Positions 17,097 through 27,535 of a DNA stretch of 64,000 bases are shown here, piece by piece (position 1 is the first letter of the stretch; every line of letters begins with the position of its first letter). A program made the position numbers and the translations under genes. Origin of the DNA: Candidatus Methanoliparum thermophilum (GTDB lineage: Archaea > Halobacteriota > Methanoliparia > Methanoliparales > Methanoliparaceae); assembly GCA_004212075.1 (NCBI GenBank), contig RXIF01000004.1:1-64000 (forward strand). The letters are read 5' to 3'. The notes under the pieces are model-generated. The model worked only from the letters and a program-made list of their open reading frames with translations, was not told the DNA's origin and did not search any database.

Positions 17097-18282
17097 GTAC
17101 GATATCGTAGTTGTTGGTGCAGGACCGGGAGGATCTATGGCTGCCAAAGTTGCAGCAATGGGCGGATTAGACGTCTTACTTGTGGAGAAAAGGCAAGAGA
17201 TAGGTAGTCCAATTCGGTGTGCGGAGGGTGTAAGCAAAAAAGGATTAAAAAAATTTTTACCCCAGATAAAAAAAGAATGGATATCTTGTGAAGTGGAAGG
17301 AGCAAGGATATATTCTCCAGATGGTACAATGGTAGAGATGGCTGAAGAGATGGCTGGTTCAGAGGTTGGTTATGTATTAGAGAGAAAGATCTTTGATAGA
17401 GATTTAGCAACACTCTCGGGAGATGCGGGTGCGGACGTTTATGCCAAGACCAATGTTACGGATCTTGTCTTAAAAGATGGGGTTGTAAAAGGTGTCAAAG
17501 GTAAACATCTGGGCAGATCTTTCGAGGTAGAATGCAATCTTGTCATCGGTGCAGATGGGACGGAATCAAAGATCGGCAGAATGGGGGGTATCGATACTAC
17601 TCTTAAACCGATAGATATAGAAAGTGGAGTAGAATATATAATGACCGATATAGAGGTAAACGATCTCTGCAATTTTTATCTGGGCAACGATATTGCACCG
17701 GGCGGTTATGCTTGGATGTTTCCTAAAGGTGATAATATGGCAAATATAGGTTTAGCTGTCCTTGGCAAATATTTGATTAAAAAAAATGTAAAAAGACCGA
17801 TAGATTATTTAAACAAGTTTGTAAAAGAACATTATAAAGATGGTAAAATTGTCTCTGTTGTGTTTGGTGGTATCCCAGTATCGAGGCCGATTAAGACTAT
17901 AAGTAATGGAATAATGCTGGTAGGAGATGCAGCAAGGTTTACCGATCCTATAACTGGAGGAGGAATATTAAAAGCGATGGAGTCTGGTATTATGGCAGGA
18001 GAGACTGCTATTGATGCAATAGAAGCAGAAGATTTCTCTGAAAATGAGTTAAAAAAGTATGAGGATAAATGGAGACCCACGATAGGTATGAAGAATGAGA
18101 GAAACTATTTGATTAAAGAGTTTTTCATAAATTTGAGCGATGAGAAGCTTAACGATCTTGCTCGATCAATCAACGAGGTAAAGATTAAAGAGATGTCCGT
18201 GACAGGTTTGATCGCCATGTTGATCGAGAAAAACCCAAAAACGCTCGAAAATTTATCTGAGATTTTGTTAAAGTATTTATAG
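17086..18282 (+). CDS. Digeranylgeranylglycerophospholipid reductase (geranylgeranyl reductase family)
   Basis: FAD enzyme saturating the isoprenoid chains of archaeal membrane lipids. Shows the dinucleotide site VVVGAGPGGS (7-16), EKR..GSPIRCAEGV near 50, the second FAD motif GADGTESK, the family GGYAWMFPKG segment and the GDAARFTDPITGGG motif. The 398-residue length is normal. Coupled to the upstream ferredoxin by overlap; nadX follows after 30 bases. Confidence 0.92.
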   Translation: MKNRYDIVVVGAGPGGSMAAKVAAMGGLDVLLVEKRQEIGSPIRCAEGVSKKGLKKFLPQIKKEWISCEVEGARIYSPDGTMVEMAEEMAGSEVGYVLERKIFDRDLATLSGDAGADVYAKTNVTDLVLKDGVVKGVKGKHLGRSFEVECNLVIGADGTESKIGRMGGIDTTLKPIDIESGVEYIMTDIEVNDLCNFYLGNDIAPGGYAWMFPKGDNMANIGLAVLGKYLIKKNVKRPIDYLNKFVKEHYKDGKIVSVVFGGIPVSRPIKTISNGIMLVGDAARFTDPITGGGILKAMESGIMAGETAIDAIEAEDFSENELKKYEDKWRPTIGMKNERNYLIKEFFINLSDEKLNDLARSINEVKIKEMSVTGLIAMLIEKNPKTLENLSEILLKYL

Positions 18283-18312
18283 CAATACGATACAATTTTA
18301 AAAAAATCAGAT

Positions 18313-19068
18313 ATGAAAATAGGAATCGTTGGATACGGGTCGATAGGTAAGACTATAATAGATAACTCAGGTATGTTAGATATCGATGTCGTTGCAGTTT
18401 ACGACAAAGACTATTCTAAATTATCGGATTTTAAAATATCGAATTTTAAAATTTGTAAGACTTTTGATGAGTTTTTAGATCAAGACACCGATCTGATAGT
18501 GGAAGCTGCCTCACAAGATGCGATAAGAGAGTATGGAGTCAAAATATTAAAAATGCACAAAAATCTTGTGATTATGAGTGTTGGTGCATTGATGGATGAA
18601 GATTTGAGAGATAAGTTAATAAAATCGGCACAGGAGAACAACTCTTGTATATATATACCATCGGGAGCGATATTAGGACTTGACAACCTTAAGATATTCC
18701 AGTTTGTCGAAGGGAATATCGAATTAACAACGATAAAAAATCCTAAAAGTCTAGGATTAAAAGATTTTAATGGTAGAAAAACAGTTTTTAAAGGTAAAGC
18801 CAGCAAGGCGGTAAAAGAGTTCCCTTACAATATCAATGTCGCTGCAACACTCTCTCTTGCAACTGGTAAAGATATAGATGTGGAGATTATTGCGGATAGC
18901 AAGGTTACTGAAAATATTCATCAAATAAGGGCAAACGGCGTATTTGGGTCTATAAAAATAGATATAAACAACGTAACTTTTCCAAAAAATCCAAAAACAA
19001 GTTATTTAGCCGCTTTATCTATTTTAGGGATGATTAAATCCATAAAAGAACCTATTAAAATAGGTTGA
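18313..19068 (+). CDS. nadX: L-aspartate dehydrogenase
   Basis: Oxidises aspartate to iminoaspartate, the first step of NAD synthesis in archaea lacking aspartate oxidase. N-terminal Rossmann GIVGYGSIGK (3-12), an EAASQDA block near 60, SGAILGLDN near 116, and the C-terminal KVTENIHQI segment typical of NadX. 251 residues, normal for the family. No nadA or nadC is adjacent in the window. Confidence 0.9.
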   Translation: MKIGIVGYGSIGKTIIDNSGMLDIDVVAVYDKDYSKLSDFKISNFKICKTFDEFLDQDTDLIVEAASQDAIREYGVKILKMHKNLVIMSVGALMDEDLRDKLIKSAQENNSCIYIPSGAILGLDNLKIFQFVEGNIELTTIKNPKSLGLKDFNGRKTVFKGKASKAVKEFPYNINVAATLSLATGKDIDVEIIADSKVTENIHQIRANGVFGSIKIDINNVTFPKNPKTSYLAALSILGMIKSIKEPIKIG

Positions 19069-19096
19069 TAGGCTAAGAATGATAAATCGTTCGAGA

Positions 19097-19738
19097 TTAT
19101 TTTTTTGTATTGAACAAGGATTGCATCTTCGATAGATTATCACGGAACCAGTTGTGAATGTCGTCTAACTTACGTGGTGTTAGATTGAATACTTCTATCT
19201 CTTCAGAAAACGGTATTCGATGATTTTCACCGAAAAAGATGATCCCGATCTCATCCTCGCCAAGAGTCTTATCTATCATCTCTGCAACAAATCTATATCT
19301 CTTGTTACTAGTCTCTATATAAAATTCAGATACTTTTGATCTGACTTCATTGTTTATCAATCCTATAGTCAAGCATCTTTCCCAATCGATACAAGCTTCT
19401 GATATATCTTTATCCTCTGTTTGTATCAATTTTGCACCAGTTATTACGAATTTTTTGATAATATCATAGCTATTCTCATTTATCTCTTTTAACGAACTTA
19501 GTTCGTTCTCTCCTTGCGAATAAAAAAATTCATGATATATCTTATCAACTCCGCCCAGTTTAGCTGTTAACTTCTTTAACTGTTCTCTGACCTCATTCCA
19601 ATACCCTTTCACCAATTCTGTATACTCAATGGGTGCATCTTCCCATGTATGTATTAGAGGGATATAAATAATCTTCCTCCTTCCTTTATACTCGTCAACC
19701 GTTGGTTTTTCTATTCTTATTTCTTCCATCGTATCCAC
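19097..19738 (-). CDS. Conserved-looking hypothetical protein
   Basis: 213 residues, no signal peptide or membrane span. Visible landmarks: IIYIPLIHTWED near the N-terminus, YHEFFYSQGE near 70, and GIIFFGENHRIPF near 170; the last His-containing strand could be catalytic or structural. I do not recognise the family. Convergent with nadX. Confidence 0.6.
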   Translation of the reverse strand: MDTMEEIRIEKPTVDEYKGRRKIIYIPLIHTWEDAPIEYTELVKGYWNEVREQLKKLTAKLGGVDKIYHEFFYSQGENELSSLKEINENSYDIIKKFVITGAKLIQTEDKDISEACIDWERCLTIGLINNEVRSKVSEFYIETSNKRYRFVAEMIDKTLGEDEIGIIFFGENHRIPFSEEIEVFNLTPRKLDDIHNWFRDNLSKMQSLFNTKK

Positions 19739-19901
19739 CTCTATTAAAAAATTTTAATAATAGTGGCTATAAAGTTATTGCTTTTATTAAATAATCTTTG
19801 GTATATTAAAGATCAAGGATTTTCGAAAGTTTATTAACAGGTAGGTCTTAAAGTATATTATATCAAAATATATATAATAACTCGATCCCATTTGAATTTT
19901 A

Positions 19902-20612
19902 ATGATAGATATCAACAGAATACTGACACGTCTGGAAGACCCTATTTTAGATGTACGTTATCTTTTGGATAGAAAATATCCTAAAAAATCAGTTATAACC
20001 TATGTATCCAACCATTACGGTTTAACAAAAGACGATCGAAATATCTTGGCTCGGATTGCATGTAAAAAAGATGTTGCAGACGATCGAAAGAGAAAAGTCG
20101 TTTCTATAGAATCTATATATAATAAAAAATTGTTTATCGACGGATTTAATGTTCTTATTACAGTAGAAAGTTTAATTCTTGGATATCCTGTCTTTCTATG
20201 TGATGATGGAATATTAAAAGATGTAAGATCTTTATTTCATAGATATAAGATGGGACTTATGACTAGAGAAGCACTCTATAAGATAGAGACGATAACATCA
20301 AAGTATAATCCAAAAGAGATTTTAATAATATTCGATTCTCAAATAAGCAAGAGTGGAGAGCTCTCAAAGTTAACAAGAGATATTTTTAATAAAGATAACT
20401 GTTTTGTTTTTATATCTAAAAATACTGATAAAGATATAATAGAAAATAGTAAAAAAGAAATAGTAGCCACAAGCGATGGAATAATTATCGATAACGTAGA
20501 AAAGGTAATAGATATACCTATTTATATTGCCAATGAGTTTAAATATAATTACTACATACCTACAAGGGCTAGATATGGTCGATATAATCAAAGTGAGATT
20601 GGCGTCTGTTAA
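19902..20612 (+). CDS. DUF434 domain protein
   Basis: 236 residues. The N-terminal ~60 residues fit DUF434 (VRYLLDRKYPKKSVITYVSN..LTKDDRNILAR, quoted with a gap), followed by a domain with FIDGFNVLITVES and CDDGILKDV, resembling a nuclease-like PIN fold in arrangement of acidic residues. Function unknown. Probably leaderless: a TATA-like atatatata run lies about 30 bases upstream of ATG 19902. Overlaps the next gene by 38 bases. Confidence 0.75.
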   Translation: MIDINRILTRLEDPILDVRYLLDRKYPKKSVITYVSNHYGLTKDDRNILARIACKKDVADDRKRKVVSIESIYNKKLFIDGFNVLITVESLILGYPVFLCDDGILKDVRSLFHRYKMGLMTREALYKIETITSKYNPKEILIIFDSQISKSGELSKLTRDIFNKDNCFVFISKNTDKDIIENSKKEIVATSDGIIIDNVEKVIDIPIYIANEFKYNYYIPTRARYGRYNQSEIGVC

Positions 20613-21018
20613 AGAGTTACCTTATATTGAAAAAATGTGGAAAAAACTCGAACCGAGTAACAATTATCAAGATATCTTGATATTTTATCTGATGTTTAGA
20701 AGATATATCTACATTGCAGGGTTGGATAATAATCCGATAGGATTCGCCGCAGGAAGTATTAAAAACGATATTCGTGGTCATTTAAGCGCTATTTATGTAG
20801 AAGAGCTATATAGACGGCATGGTGTCGGCCAAAAATTGATTAATGTATTAGAAAATAAATTTAGACAGGAAAATTTCAAAAAGATGACGTTAGAGGTTAA
20901 AGAGGACAATTATAATGCAATATCATTTTATGAGAAGAATAACTTTGTCCGTATCGGAAAAAAACCGAGGTACTATGGTACAAAAGATGCCTTGTTATAT
21001 ATTAAAGAATTGATCTAA
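20575..21018 (+). CDS. GNAT-family N-acetyltransferase
   Basis: About 147 residues with the acetyl-CoA-binding signature YRRHGVGQKLI and the downstream NYNAISFYEKNNF block of GNAT enzymes. The open frame extends up to TTG 20527, but ATG 20575 gives the normal N-terminus (MVDIIKVRLA), inside the 3' end of the DUF434 gene. Resembles RimI-type protein N-acetyltransferases, but substrate is not clear. Its 3' end overlaps the convergent pgi gene by 17 bases. Confidence 0.85.
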   Translation: MVDIIKVRLASVKELPYIEKMWKKLEPSNNYQDILIFYLMFRRYIYIAGLDNNPIGFAAGSIKNDIRGHLSAIYVEELYRRHGVGQKLINVLENKFRQENFKKMTLEVKEDNYNAISFYEKNNFVRIGKKPRYYGTKDALLYIKELI

Positions 21019-21706
21019 AGCTATAGATATCTTCGAACTCTTCAGGATGGTTTAAAAATTTTAATAACTCTAAATTATTCACCAATTGGTAGAGATCGAT
21101 CCTATTTGTCAATCCAAATTCAGGATATTCTCTCGGTTTTATAACCCTTAATTCCGGAACCTCCTCATAATTTTCATTCCTGATGATATCATCCACCGTT
21201 TCATAATATGCCCCGCCTTTCCTTTTTTTAATAGGATCGTATATGGCTATAAAATTTCTTGAAACCCAATTTGCCAGTTTTAACACATTTTTTGATGGAT
21301 TTATTGTTATATGGCCATAACCGGGGGGTATTATAACCTTGTCTCTTTCTTTTGCCTTAATCAACACGACATCTTCCAATCTGTCTATACCTTTCTGAAA
21401 TAAAAAGTGTGCCTCTCCTTCTATCACCTCATATACTTCTGTGTAATGGTGGGGATGATAATGCCCTGCCGTTTTTGTATACTCTATTCCGAGAGTTCTC
21501 GGTGGTATTATCGTAATATCATATCTTAAACAATTAGATAGAATCTTCTTTCTATCATGCTCTGTAAGCGAAAGATCTCTATAGATATAATAAAGAGGGA
21601 TATTCTCGGTCTTTTTTAGCCAATCTTTACAATATATAAGGTCTTTTATATCATAAAGCATTCTAATTTCAGGTCTATATCTTTTTGTGCCAAAAATAAG
21701 ATCCAT
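21002..21706 (-). CDS. pgi: Archaeal cupin-type glucose-6-phosphate isomerase
   Basis: Metal-dependent cupin interconverting glucose-6-phosphate and fructose-6-phosphate. Metal-site motif TAGHYHPHHYTEVYEVIEGE and the second cupin motif PPGYGHITIN are clear, and the 234 residues fit the family (about 190 plus extensions). Unrelated to bacterial PGI. Monocistronic, diverging from the paaK-like gene across a 300-base gap. Confidence 0.9.
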   Translation of the reverse strand: MDLIFGTKRYRPEIRMLYDIKDLIYCKDWLKKTENIPLYYIYRDLSLTEHDRKKILSNCLRYDITIIPPRTLGIEYTKTAGHYHPHHYTEVYEVIEGEAHFLFQKGIDRLEDVVLIKAKERDKVIIPPGYGHITINPSKNVLKLANWVSRNFIAIYDPIKKRKGGAYYETVDDIIRNENYEEVPELRVIKPREYPEFGLTNRIDLYQLVNNLELLKFLNHPEEFEDIYSFRSIL

Positions 21707-22010
21707 TTTTGCTTATCCTTTATTTGTTTAATATAATATTAAATTAACTACTTTTTAACTCACTGATATTAAAATATAGAATATTAAGATGTTATAACAA
21801 AATATTAAAGAATATTCATATAAAAAGGACTTATGCATTATTTTTGTGTTTAACCGTATAAAAAGCATATATTTCGCAAAAATAATTATTTTTAATGGAT
21901 AATTTTATATATCATTATCTCTTTTATCTTTGTTTTGGTAAACGATCGATAGATAGCCGTTTATTTAAAGCTTGATCATAAGATAACGATTTTATGATGG
22001 TTGTATAATT
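21707..22010. other. Intergenic region between pgi and the paaK-like gene
   Basis: About 300 bases, very AT-rich, with no ORF or structured RNA that I can see. Two divergent promoters are expected here; TATA-like stretches include tttaatataatatta (21721-21742) and aattttatatatcatt (21901-21916). Confidence 0.4.
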
Positions 22011-23301
<1,291 letters not shown>

Positions 23302-23364
23302 CATATTATTACTAGATGGAGAAAAATATATATTACACAAAGTATCTGACTTTAATAGATAAAT

Positions 23365-23658
23365 ATGCAAAGAGATATAACTGATTTTATTGGGCTCGAT
23401 GTTTATACGGACAAGGGCATAAAGATGGCGAGGGTAGAAGACGTTGTTATAGATACTGATGACGGTAGAATAAAACAGCTTGCATTGACGGATGTTCGGG
23501 AGGAGTTTAGAGATCCTTCCAAACGTGGGCTTTTGATACCTTTTAGATGGATATCGAATATGGGAGAGATAATCATAATCAAATGGCCGATCAATTCTGA
23601 GATGCATAAAGATGTTGCAAAAGAAGAGACGGATAAAGAAAAAGTTAAAAAAGATTAG
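23365..23658 (+). CDS. PRC-barrel domain protein
   Basis: 97 residues with the PRC-barrel pattern DFIGLDVYTDKG..VEDVVIDTDDGRI, ending in a Lys-rich tail. PRC-barrel proteins are small beta-barrel adaptors in archaea (some linked to cell division and RNA metabolism). Just upstream of the acyl-CoA synthetase beta gene; cotranscription plausible. Confidence 0.8.
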   Translation: MQRDITDFIGLDVYTDKGIKMARVEDVVIDTDDGRIKQLALTDVREEFRDPSKRGLLIPFRWISNMGEIIIIKWPINSEMHKDVAKEETDKEKVKKD

Positions 23659-23680
23659 AGATTAAAAAGAGGTGTTAAAA

Positions 23681-24382
23681 TTGTCTAAGGAAGATACAAT
23701 AAAGATAATAAAGAAAGTAAGAGAGGAAGGAAGGAAGGTTCTTACAGAATACGAGAGTAAAAAGATTCTTTCAGTATATGGGATTCCTATAACCAGAGAA
23801 AAACTTGCTAAGGATCTTGACGAATCTATAAAATTTGCAGAAGAGATCGGTTATCCTGTGGTCTTAAAGATTGTTTCACCTGATATTACTCATAAAACGG
23901 ATTTAGGCGGAGTTAAAATAGGTATAAAATCTCAAAAAGAGTTGGAAGAGGCTTATACTGACTTGATGAGGATAAAAGATAGAGTCAAGGATGCTAACAT
24001 ACACGGAGTTTTAGTGCAAGAGATGCTACGAAAAGGAAACGAGGTGATACTTGGTATGACTCAAGATCCACAGTTTGGTCCTGTAATAATGTTCGGTCTG
24101 GGTGGAGTGTTCGTCGAAGTATTGAAAGATGTATCATTCAAGATACCACCGTTAACTAGGCGAGATGCAGAAGATATGATAAAAGAGATAAAAGCATATC
24201 CTATTCTGGAGGGGGCACGAGGAGGAGTAGTCTCGGATATGAATGCTTTGATAGATTGTATTCTAAAACTATCAGAATTAAGTTTGGACCTTGAAGAGGA
24301 GTTAAAAGAGATGGATATAAATCCTCTTTTTGCAATGGAGAAAGGGGCCGCGGCAGTCGATTCATTGATACTGTTGAGATAA
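23681..24382 (+). CDS. ADP-forming acyl-CoA synthetase, beta subunit (ATP-grasp)
   Basis: About 233 residues, an ATP-grasp protein of the acetyl-CoA synthetase (ADP) beta family: YESKKILSVYGIPI near the N-terminus, the KIVSPDITHKTDLGG motif, and EMDINPLFA at the end. It supplies the nucleotide-binding half missing from the alpha protein at 8.5 kb. Start: TTG 23681, seven bases after GAGGTG; the GTG at 23672 would sit inside that ribosome site. The two subunits are 14 kb apart here, whereas they are often adjacent or fused. Confidence 0.88.
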   Translation: MSKEDTIKIIKKVREEGRKVLTEYESKKILSVYGIPITREKLAKDLDESIKFAEEIGYPVVLKIVSPDITHKTDLGGVKIGIKSQKELEEAYTDLMRIKDRVKDANIHGVLVQEMLRKGNEVILGMTQDPQFGPVIMFGLGGVFVEVLKDVSFKIPPLTRRDAEDMIKEIKAYPILEGARGGVVSDMNALIDCILKLSELSLDLEEELKEMDINPLFAMEKGAAAVDSLILLR

Positions 24383-24448
24383 TAAGACTAAAAATAAGCA
24401 AGGTTTATTGATACTTTATCTCGATACTAACTAGTTTGATCTTTAATT

Positions 24449-24523
24449 GGGCTCGTAGCTTAGCTTGGTTGGAGCGCACGGCTGATAACCGTGAGGTCGC
24501 CGGTTCAAATCCGGCCGGGCCCA
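24449..24523 (+). tRNA. tRNA-Ile (anticodon GAT)
   Basis: Acceptor GGGCTCG pairs CGGGCCC (with one G-T), D arm GCTTAGCTTGGTTGGAGC, anticodon stem-loop ACGGCTGATAACCGT (anticodon GAT), T arm CCGGTTCAAATCCGG, discriminator A. No encoded CCA, no intron. The RNase Z gene, which trims such 3' ends, begins 36 bases downstream. Confidence 0.97.
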
Positions 24524-24559
24524 TACGCTTTTTTATTTAATATTAGATAGTTGAGTTAT

Positions 24560-25477
24560 ATGTTAGAGATTATATTTTTAGGGACCGGTGGTGCAATTCC
24601 TACTCCTAAAAAAAATACCGCTGCTGTGATGATTAAATATGGTGGTAATAAAATTCTATTTGATTGTGGAGAAGGAACACAGAGACAGATGGCTATCGCT
24701 AAAACTGGAATAAATAAGGGACTCAATCAGATATTCATATCTCATTTTCATGGAGACCATTTTATAGGACTACCTGGACTTATTCAGACGATGAATTTCA
24801 ATGGTAGGAAGGAGGATCTATTCGTATACGGTCCGAGACATACTAAAAAATTTTTAACAACGGTAAAAGATATGGGTTACTGTAAATTTAATTTTGATAT
24901 AATCGGTTATGAATTGAGAAACGGCGACCGTATAGAAGGCGACGGTTACAGTATTACTGCATTCGATACAGATCATAACGTTCCCAGCCTTGGATACATA
25001 TTTCAAGAAAATAAGAGGGCTGGAAGATTTAACGTTGATGCTGCAATCTCCTTGGGTCTTAAACCAGGACCATTATATTCTAAACTTATATCAGGAAAGG
25101 CAGTTGAAGTCGATGGTAGAATTATATTACCGGATATGGTAATAGGACCACCCAGGGATGGCAGAAAGATAGTTTATTCAGGAGATACAAGACCGTGTGA
25201 GACACTTTTTAATGCAGTAAAAAATGCGGATGTCGCTATATTGGATGGCACTTTTGATAGCTCTTTAAAAGATTGGGCAGATCGGACGGGACATTCTACT
25301 ATCAAAGAAAGCATAGAATGTGGATTAAAAGCGGGTGCAAAAAAGATTATTTTGATTCATACAAGTCCAAGATACTCTGCTAATAAAGAGATGTTATATT
25401 CGGATATAAGAAAAGATATGACCAATGTGATTATATCGGAAGATTTTCTCAGATTAAATGTCCCATTTTGTGATTAG
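24560..25477 (+). CDS. rnz: Ribonuclease Z (tRNA 3' endonuclease)
   Basis: Zinc metallo-beta-lactamase enzyme that removes tRNA 3' trailers. Signature SHFHGDH gives His62, His64, Asp66, His67; downstream YSGDTRPC and HTSPRYS complete the metal site and the exosite-free short form. 305 residues, normal. ATG 24560 gives the standard MLEIIFLGTGGA start; TTG 24551 is also open. No tRNA modification genes adjacent except the tRNA-Ile itself. Confidence 0.94.
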   Translation: MLEIIFLGTGGAIPTPKKNTAAVMIKYGGNKILFDCGEGTQRQMAIAKTGINKGLNQIFISHFHGDHFIGLPGLIQTMNFNGRKEDLFVYGPRHTKKFLTTVKDMGYCKFNFDIIGYELRNGDRIEGDGYSITAFDTDHNVPSLGYIFQENKRAGRFNVDAAISLGLKPGPLYSKLISGKAVEVDGRIILPDMVIGPPRDGRKIVYSGDTRPCETLFNAVKNADVAILDGTFDSSLKDWADRTGHSTIKESIECGLKAGAKKIILIHTSPRYSANKEMLYSDIRKDMTNVIISEDFLRLNVPFCD

Positions 25478-25522
25478 TTTTCTCATTATAAGATACATTT
25501 TTAGATCTTTGTCATTGATATT

Positions 25523-26425
25523 ATGAAAAAAAAAGATTTAATCGGGTTTGGAGCAATTAATATTGATTTTATCTGTCTTATTAGAAAATTGGCTAATTTA
25601 GGTGAAGTGATACCGGTGGAAAAATTTTTTATGTATCCTGGTGGATCGGTTCCCAATACAATAATAACTCTTTCTCTATTGGATAAAAAAGTAGCATTAT
25701 CGGGTGCAGTTGGGACTGATAATGTTGGAAGGTATCTATTAGAGTTTTATAAAAAAAATAATATCAATATAGAAGAGATATCGATTAAAAACGGCATTAC
25801 TGGTAGAGCTTTAATATTTTTGCCGAAATTAAAGAGAAAGAGAGTAATATATCCATATATCGGAGTAAATAAGGATATAAAAGATGAAGATATGAACTAT
25901 AAGAGGTTTGAAGATTTTAAAATCGTCCATATGGAATATCTCGATATTCCTGAGCAATTTGAGATTCAAAAGCATCTAACCAGGTTAGATACTGATATTA
26001 GCCTATCTATAGGAATGATATATGCTAAAAACGGATTAAAAAAGATTAAAAAGATGTTGCCTAATTGTAAATTTATTTTTTTAAATGAGAGAGAGATAAA
26101 GGTATTAACAGGGTTGTCTGTCGTTGATGGTGCATTATTGCTCAATAAACTTGGTATAAAGATCGTAATTGTTACATTAGGAAGAAAAGGATGTATCGTT
26201 AGTTCAGATAAGGTGATAAAACAGGTGCCAACAGAAAAAATAAAAGTGATAGATGATACCGGTGCGGGAGATGTATTTACAGGCGGGTTTCTCTATGGGA
26301 TTATGGAAGGCTTATCTTTAGAAGACTGTGCAAAGATGGGAAACAAGATGGCATCTTACTCTCTTAGAGACTTTGGGGCAACCAGCGGATTATTCAAACA
26401 AAAAGATAAAGGGTTTTTTAGATAA
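25523..26425 (+). CDS. PfkB-family carbohydrate/nucleoside kinase
   Basis: 300 residues with both PfkB signatures: the Gly-rich N-terminal GGSVPNTIITLS and the C-terminal DDTGAGDVFTGGF holding the catalytic Asp. Ribokinase-fold enzymes phosphorylate sugars, nucleosides or ADP-dependent substrates; archaeal members of this size often use nucleosides. Substrate not determined. Confidence 0.87.
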   Translation: MKKKDLIGFGAINIDFICLIRKLANLGEVIPVEKFFMYPGGSVPNTIITLSLLDKKVALSGAVGTDNVGRYLLEFYKKNNINIEEISIKNGITGRALIFLPKLKRKRVIYPYIGVNKDIKDEDMNYKRFEDFKIVHMEYLDIPEQFEIQKHLTRLDTDISLSIGMIYAKNGLKKIKKMLPNCKFIFLNEREIKVLTGLSVVDGALLLNKLGIKIVIVTLGRKGCIVSSDKVIKQVPTEKIKVIDDTGAGDVFTGGFLYGIMEGLSLEDCAKMGNKMASYSLRDFGATSGLFKQKDKGFFR

Positions 26426-26503
26426 AGTTTATCAATTATCAAATCTTCACAAATTAAAAATTTGTGGACTACGAATCTTCTATTCGTAACTCCTTTCTGT
26501 CCT

Positions 26504-27517
26504 CTAAATATTCTTTAAACGCCTCATTACATCTTTTAAATCTGGTGCATCAAATATTTTTCTTTTTATGATCTTGTTAGTAGCAGATTTATACATATCG
26601 CTTATAATATCTTTAAAAACCAAGTCCAACCTTTCTGGTTTTAAACGGCAGAGACCCCTCCAATCTTCAATATTCTTCTCTCTTGCCTCTTTTTTCGCCC
26701 TATCTATCTCTTTCTTCCAATCTGTCTTTGCGTAATAACTTCTTATCACCTCTTTACTCAAGTTCATCTTGTCATAGACAAATCTGCACTCATCTAAAGT
26801 TCCAACGGTATCCACAACCATCAAATCTTTTTCTTCTGTATATGCAAGTTCTAATTTACCATCTACATTCTCTATATCAACAGCGGATACTTCTTTATCT
26901 ATAATTTTAACCACAGATAAAACAAGATTTTTTATCTCTTTAATATCTAATTTTACCAAATCTTTTGCCTCTTGCCACCTTAAATACCTGTCACTCTCTT
27001 CTAATTTTGTGCTTATATCCAATATTGGCTTATTTAGACGTTCATTGATTTTTATATCATCCTCATTAAGATCAATATCGCCTTCCATGAACCTTTTAAA
27101 AAAAGAAGATTCCGATACGATCTTATTTCTATATATAAATTCAAAAGGTATCAGATAGTTACCCTCTATACTATTAAAAACAGAATAATCGTATAACCCC
27201 ATGTTAGGCTCAAACTTTGGTCTTATAACCCTAACTAATTTTATCTTCATCTTGTTGACGGGCAGATCAAGCTCATCCAATCTATAAACCTTATCTTTAT
27301 AGACCAAACCGTTATAATGGGTTTTTATACCATCCTCCTCCAATCTTTCAAAGAAAAAAGCCGATAAGATACAGAGTGATTTACCTTTATCGGGTATATG
27401 ATCGGGCATCTCACCCCAGTCAAAAATAGAATATCTATCTGAGAAAGAGAATATTCCAATGCCGAGTTTGTCTCTCTTTGGCTCTTTTATAACCTTTAAA
27501 TCCTTTACGCTACCCAA
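26504..27517 (-). CDS. purC: SAICAR synthetase (PurC)
   Basis: Joins aspartate to carboxyaminoimidazole ribotide in purine synthesis. N-terminal GSVKDLKVI and the archaeal FSDRYSIFDWGEMPD block are diagnostic; 337 residues, the longer archaeal form. It follows a regulator gene by 18 bases on the minus strand. Other pur genes are not in the window. Confidence 0.9.
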   Translation of the reverse strand: MGSVKDLKVIKEPKRDKLGIGIFSFSDRYSIFDWGEMPDHIPDKGKSLCILSAFFFERLEEDGIKTHYNGLVYKDKVYRLDELDLPVNKMKIKLVRVIRPKFEPNMGLYDYSVFNSIEGNYLIPFEFIYRNKIVSESSFFKRFMEGDIDLNEDDIKINERLNKPILDISTKLEESDRYLRWQEAKDLVKLDIKEIKNLVLSVVKIIDKEVSAVDIENVDGKLELAYTEEKDLMVVDTVGTLDECRFVYDKMNLSKEVIRSYYAKTDWKKEIDRAKKEAREKNIEDWRGLCRLKPERLDLVFKDIISDMYKSATNKIIKRKIFDAPDLKDVMRRLKNI

Positions 27518-27535
27518 ATTTCTTACCTCTTATCA

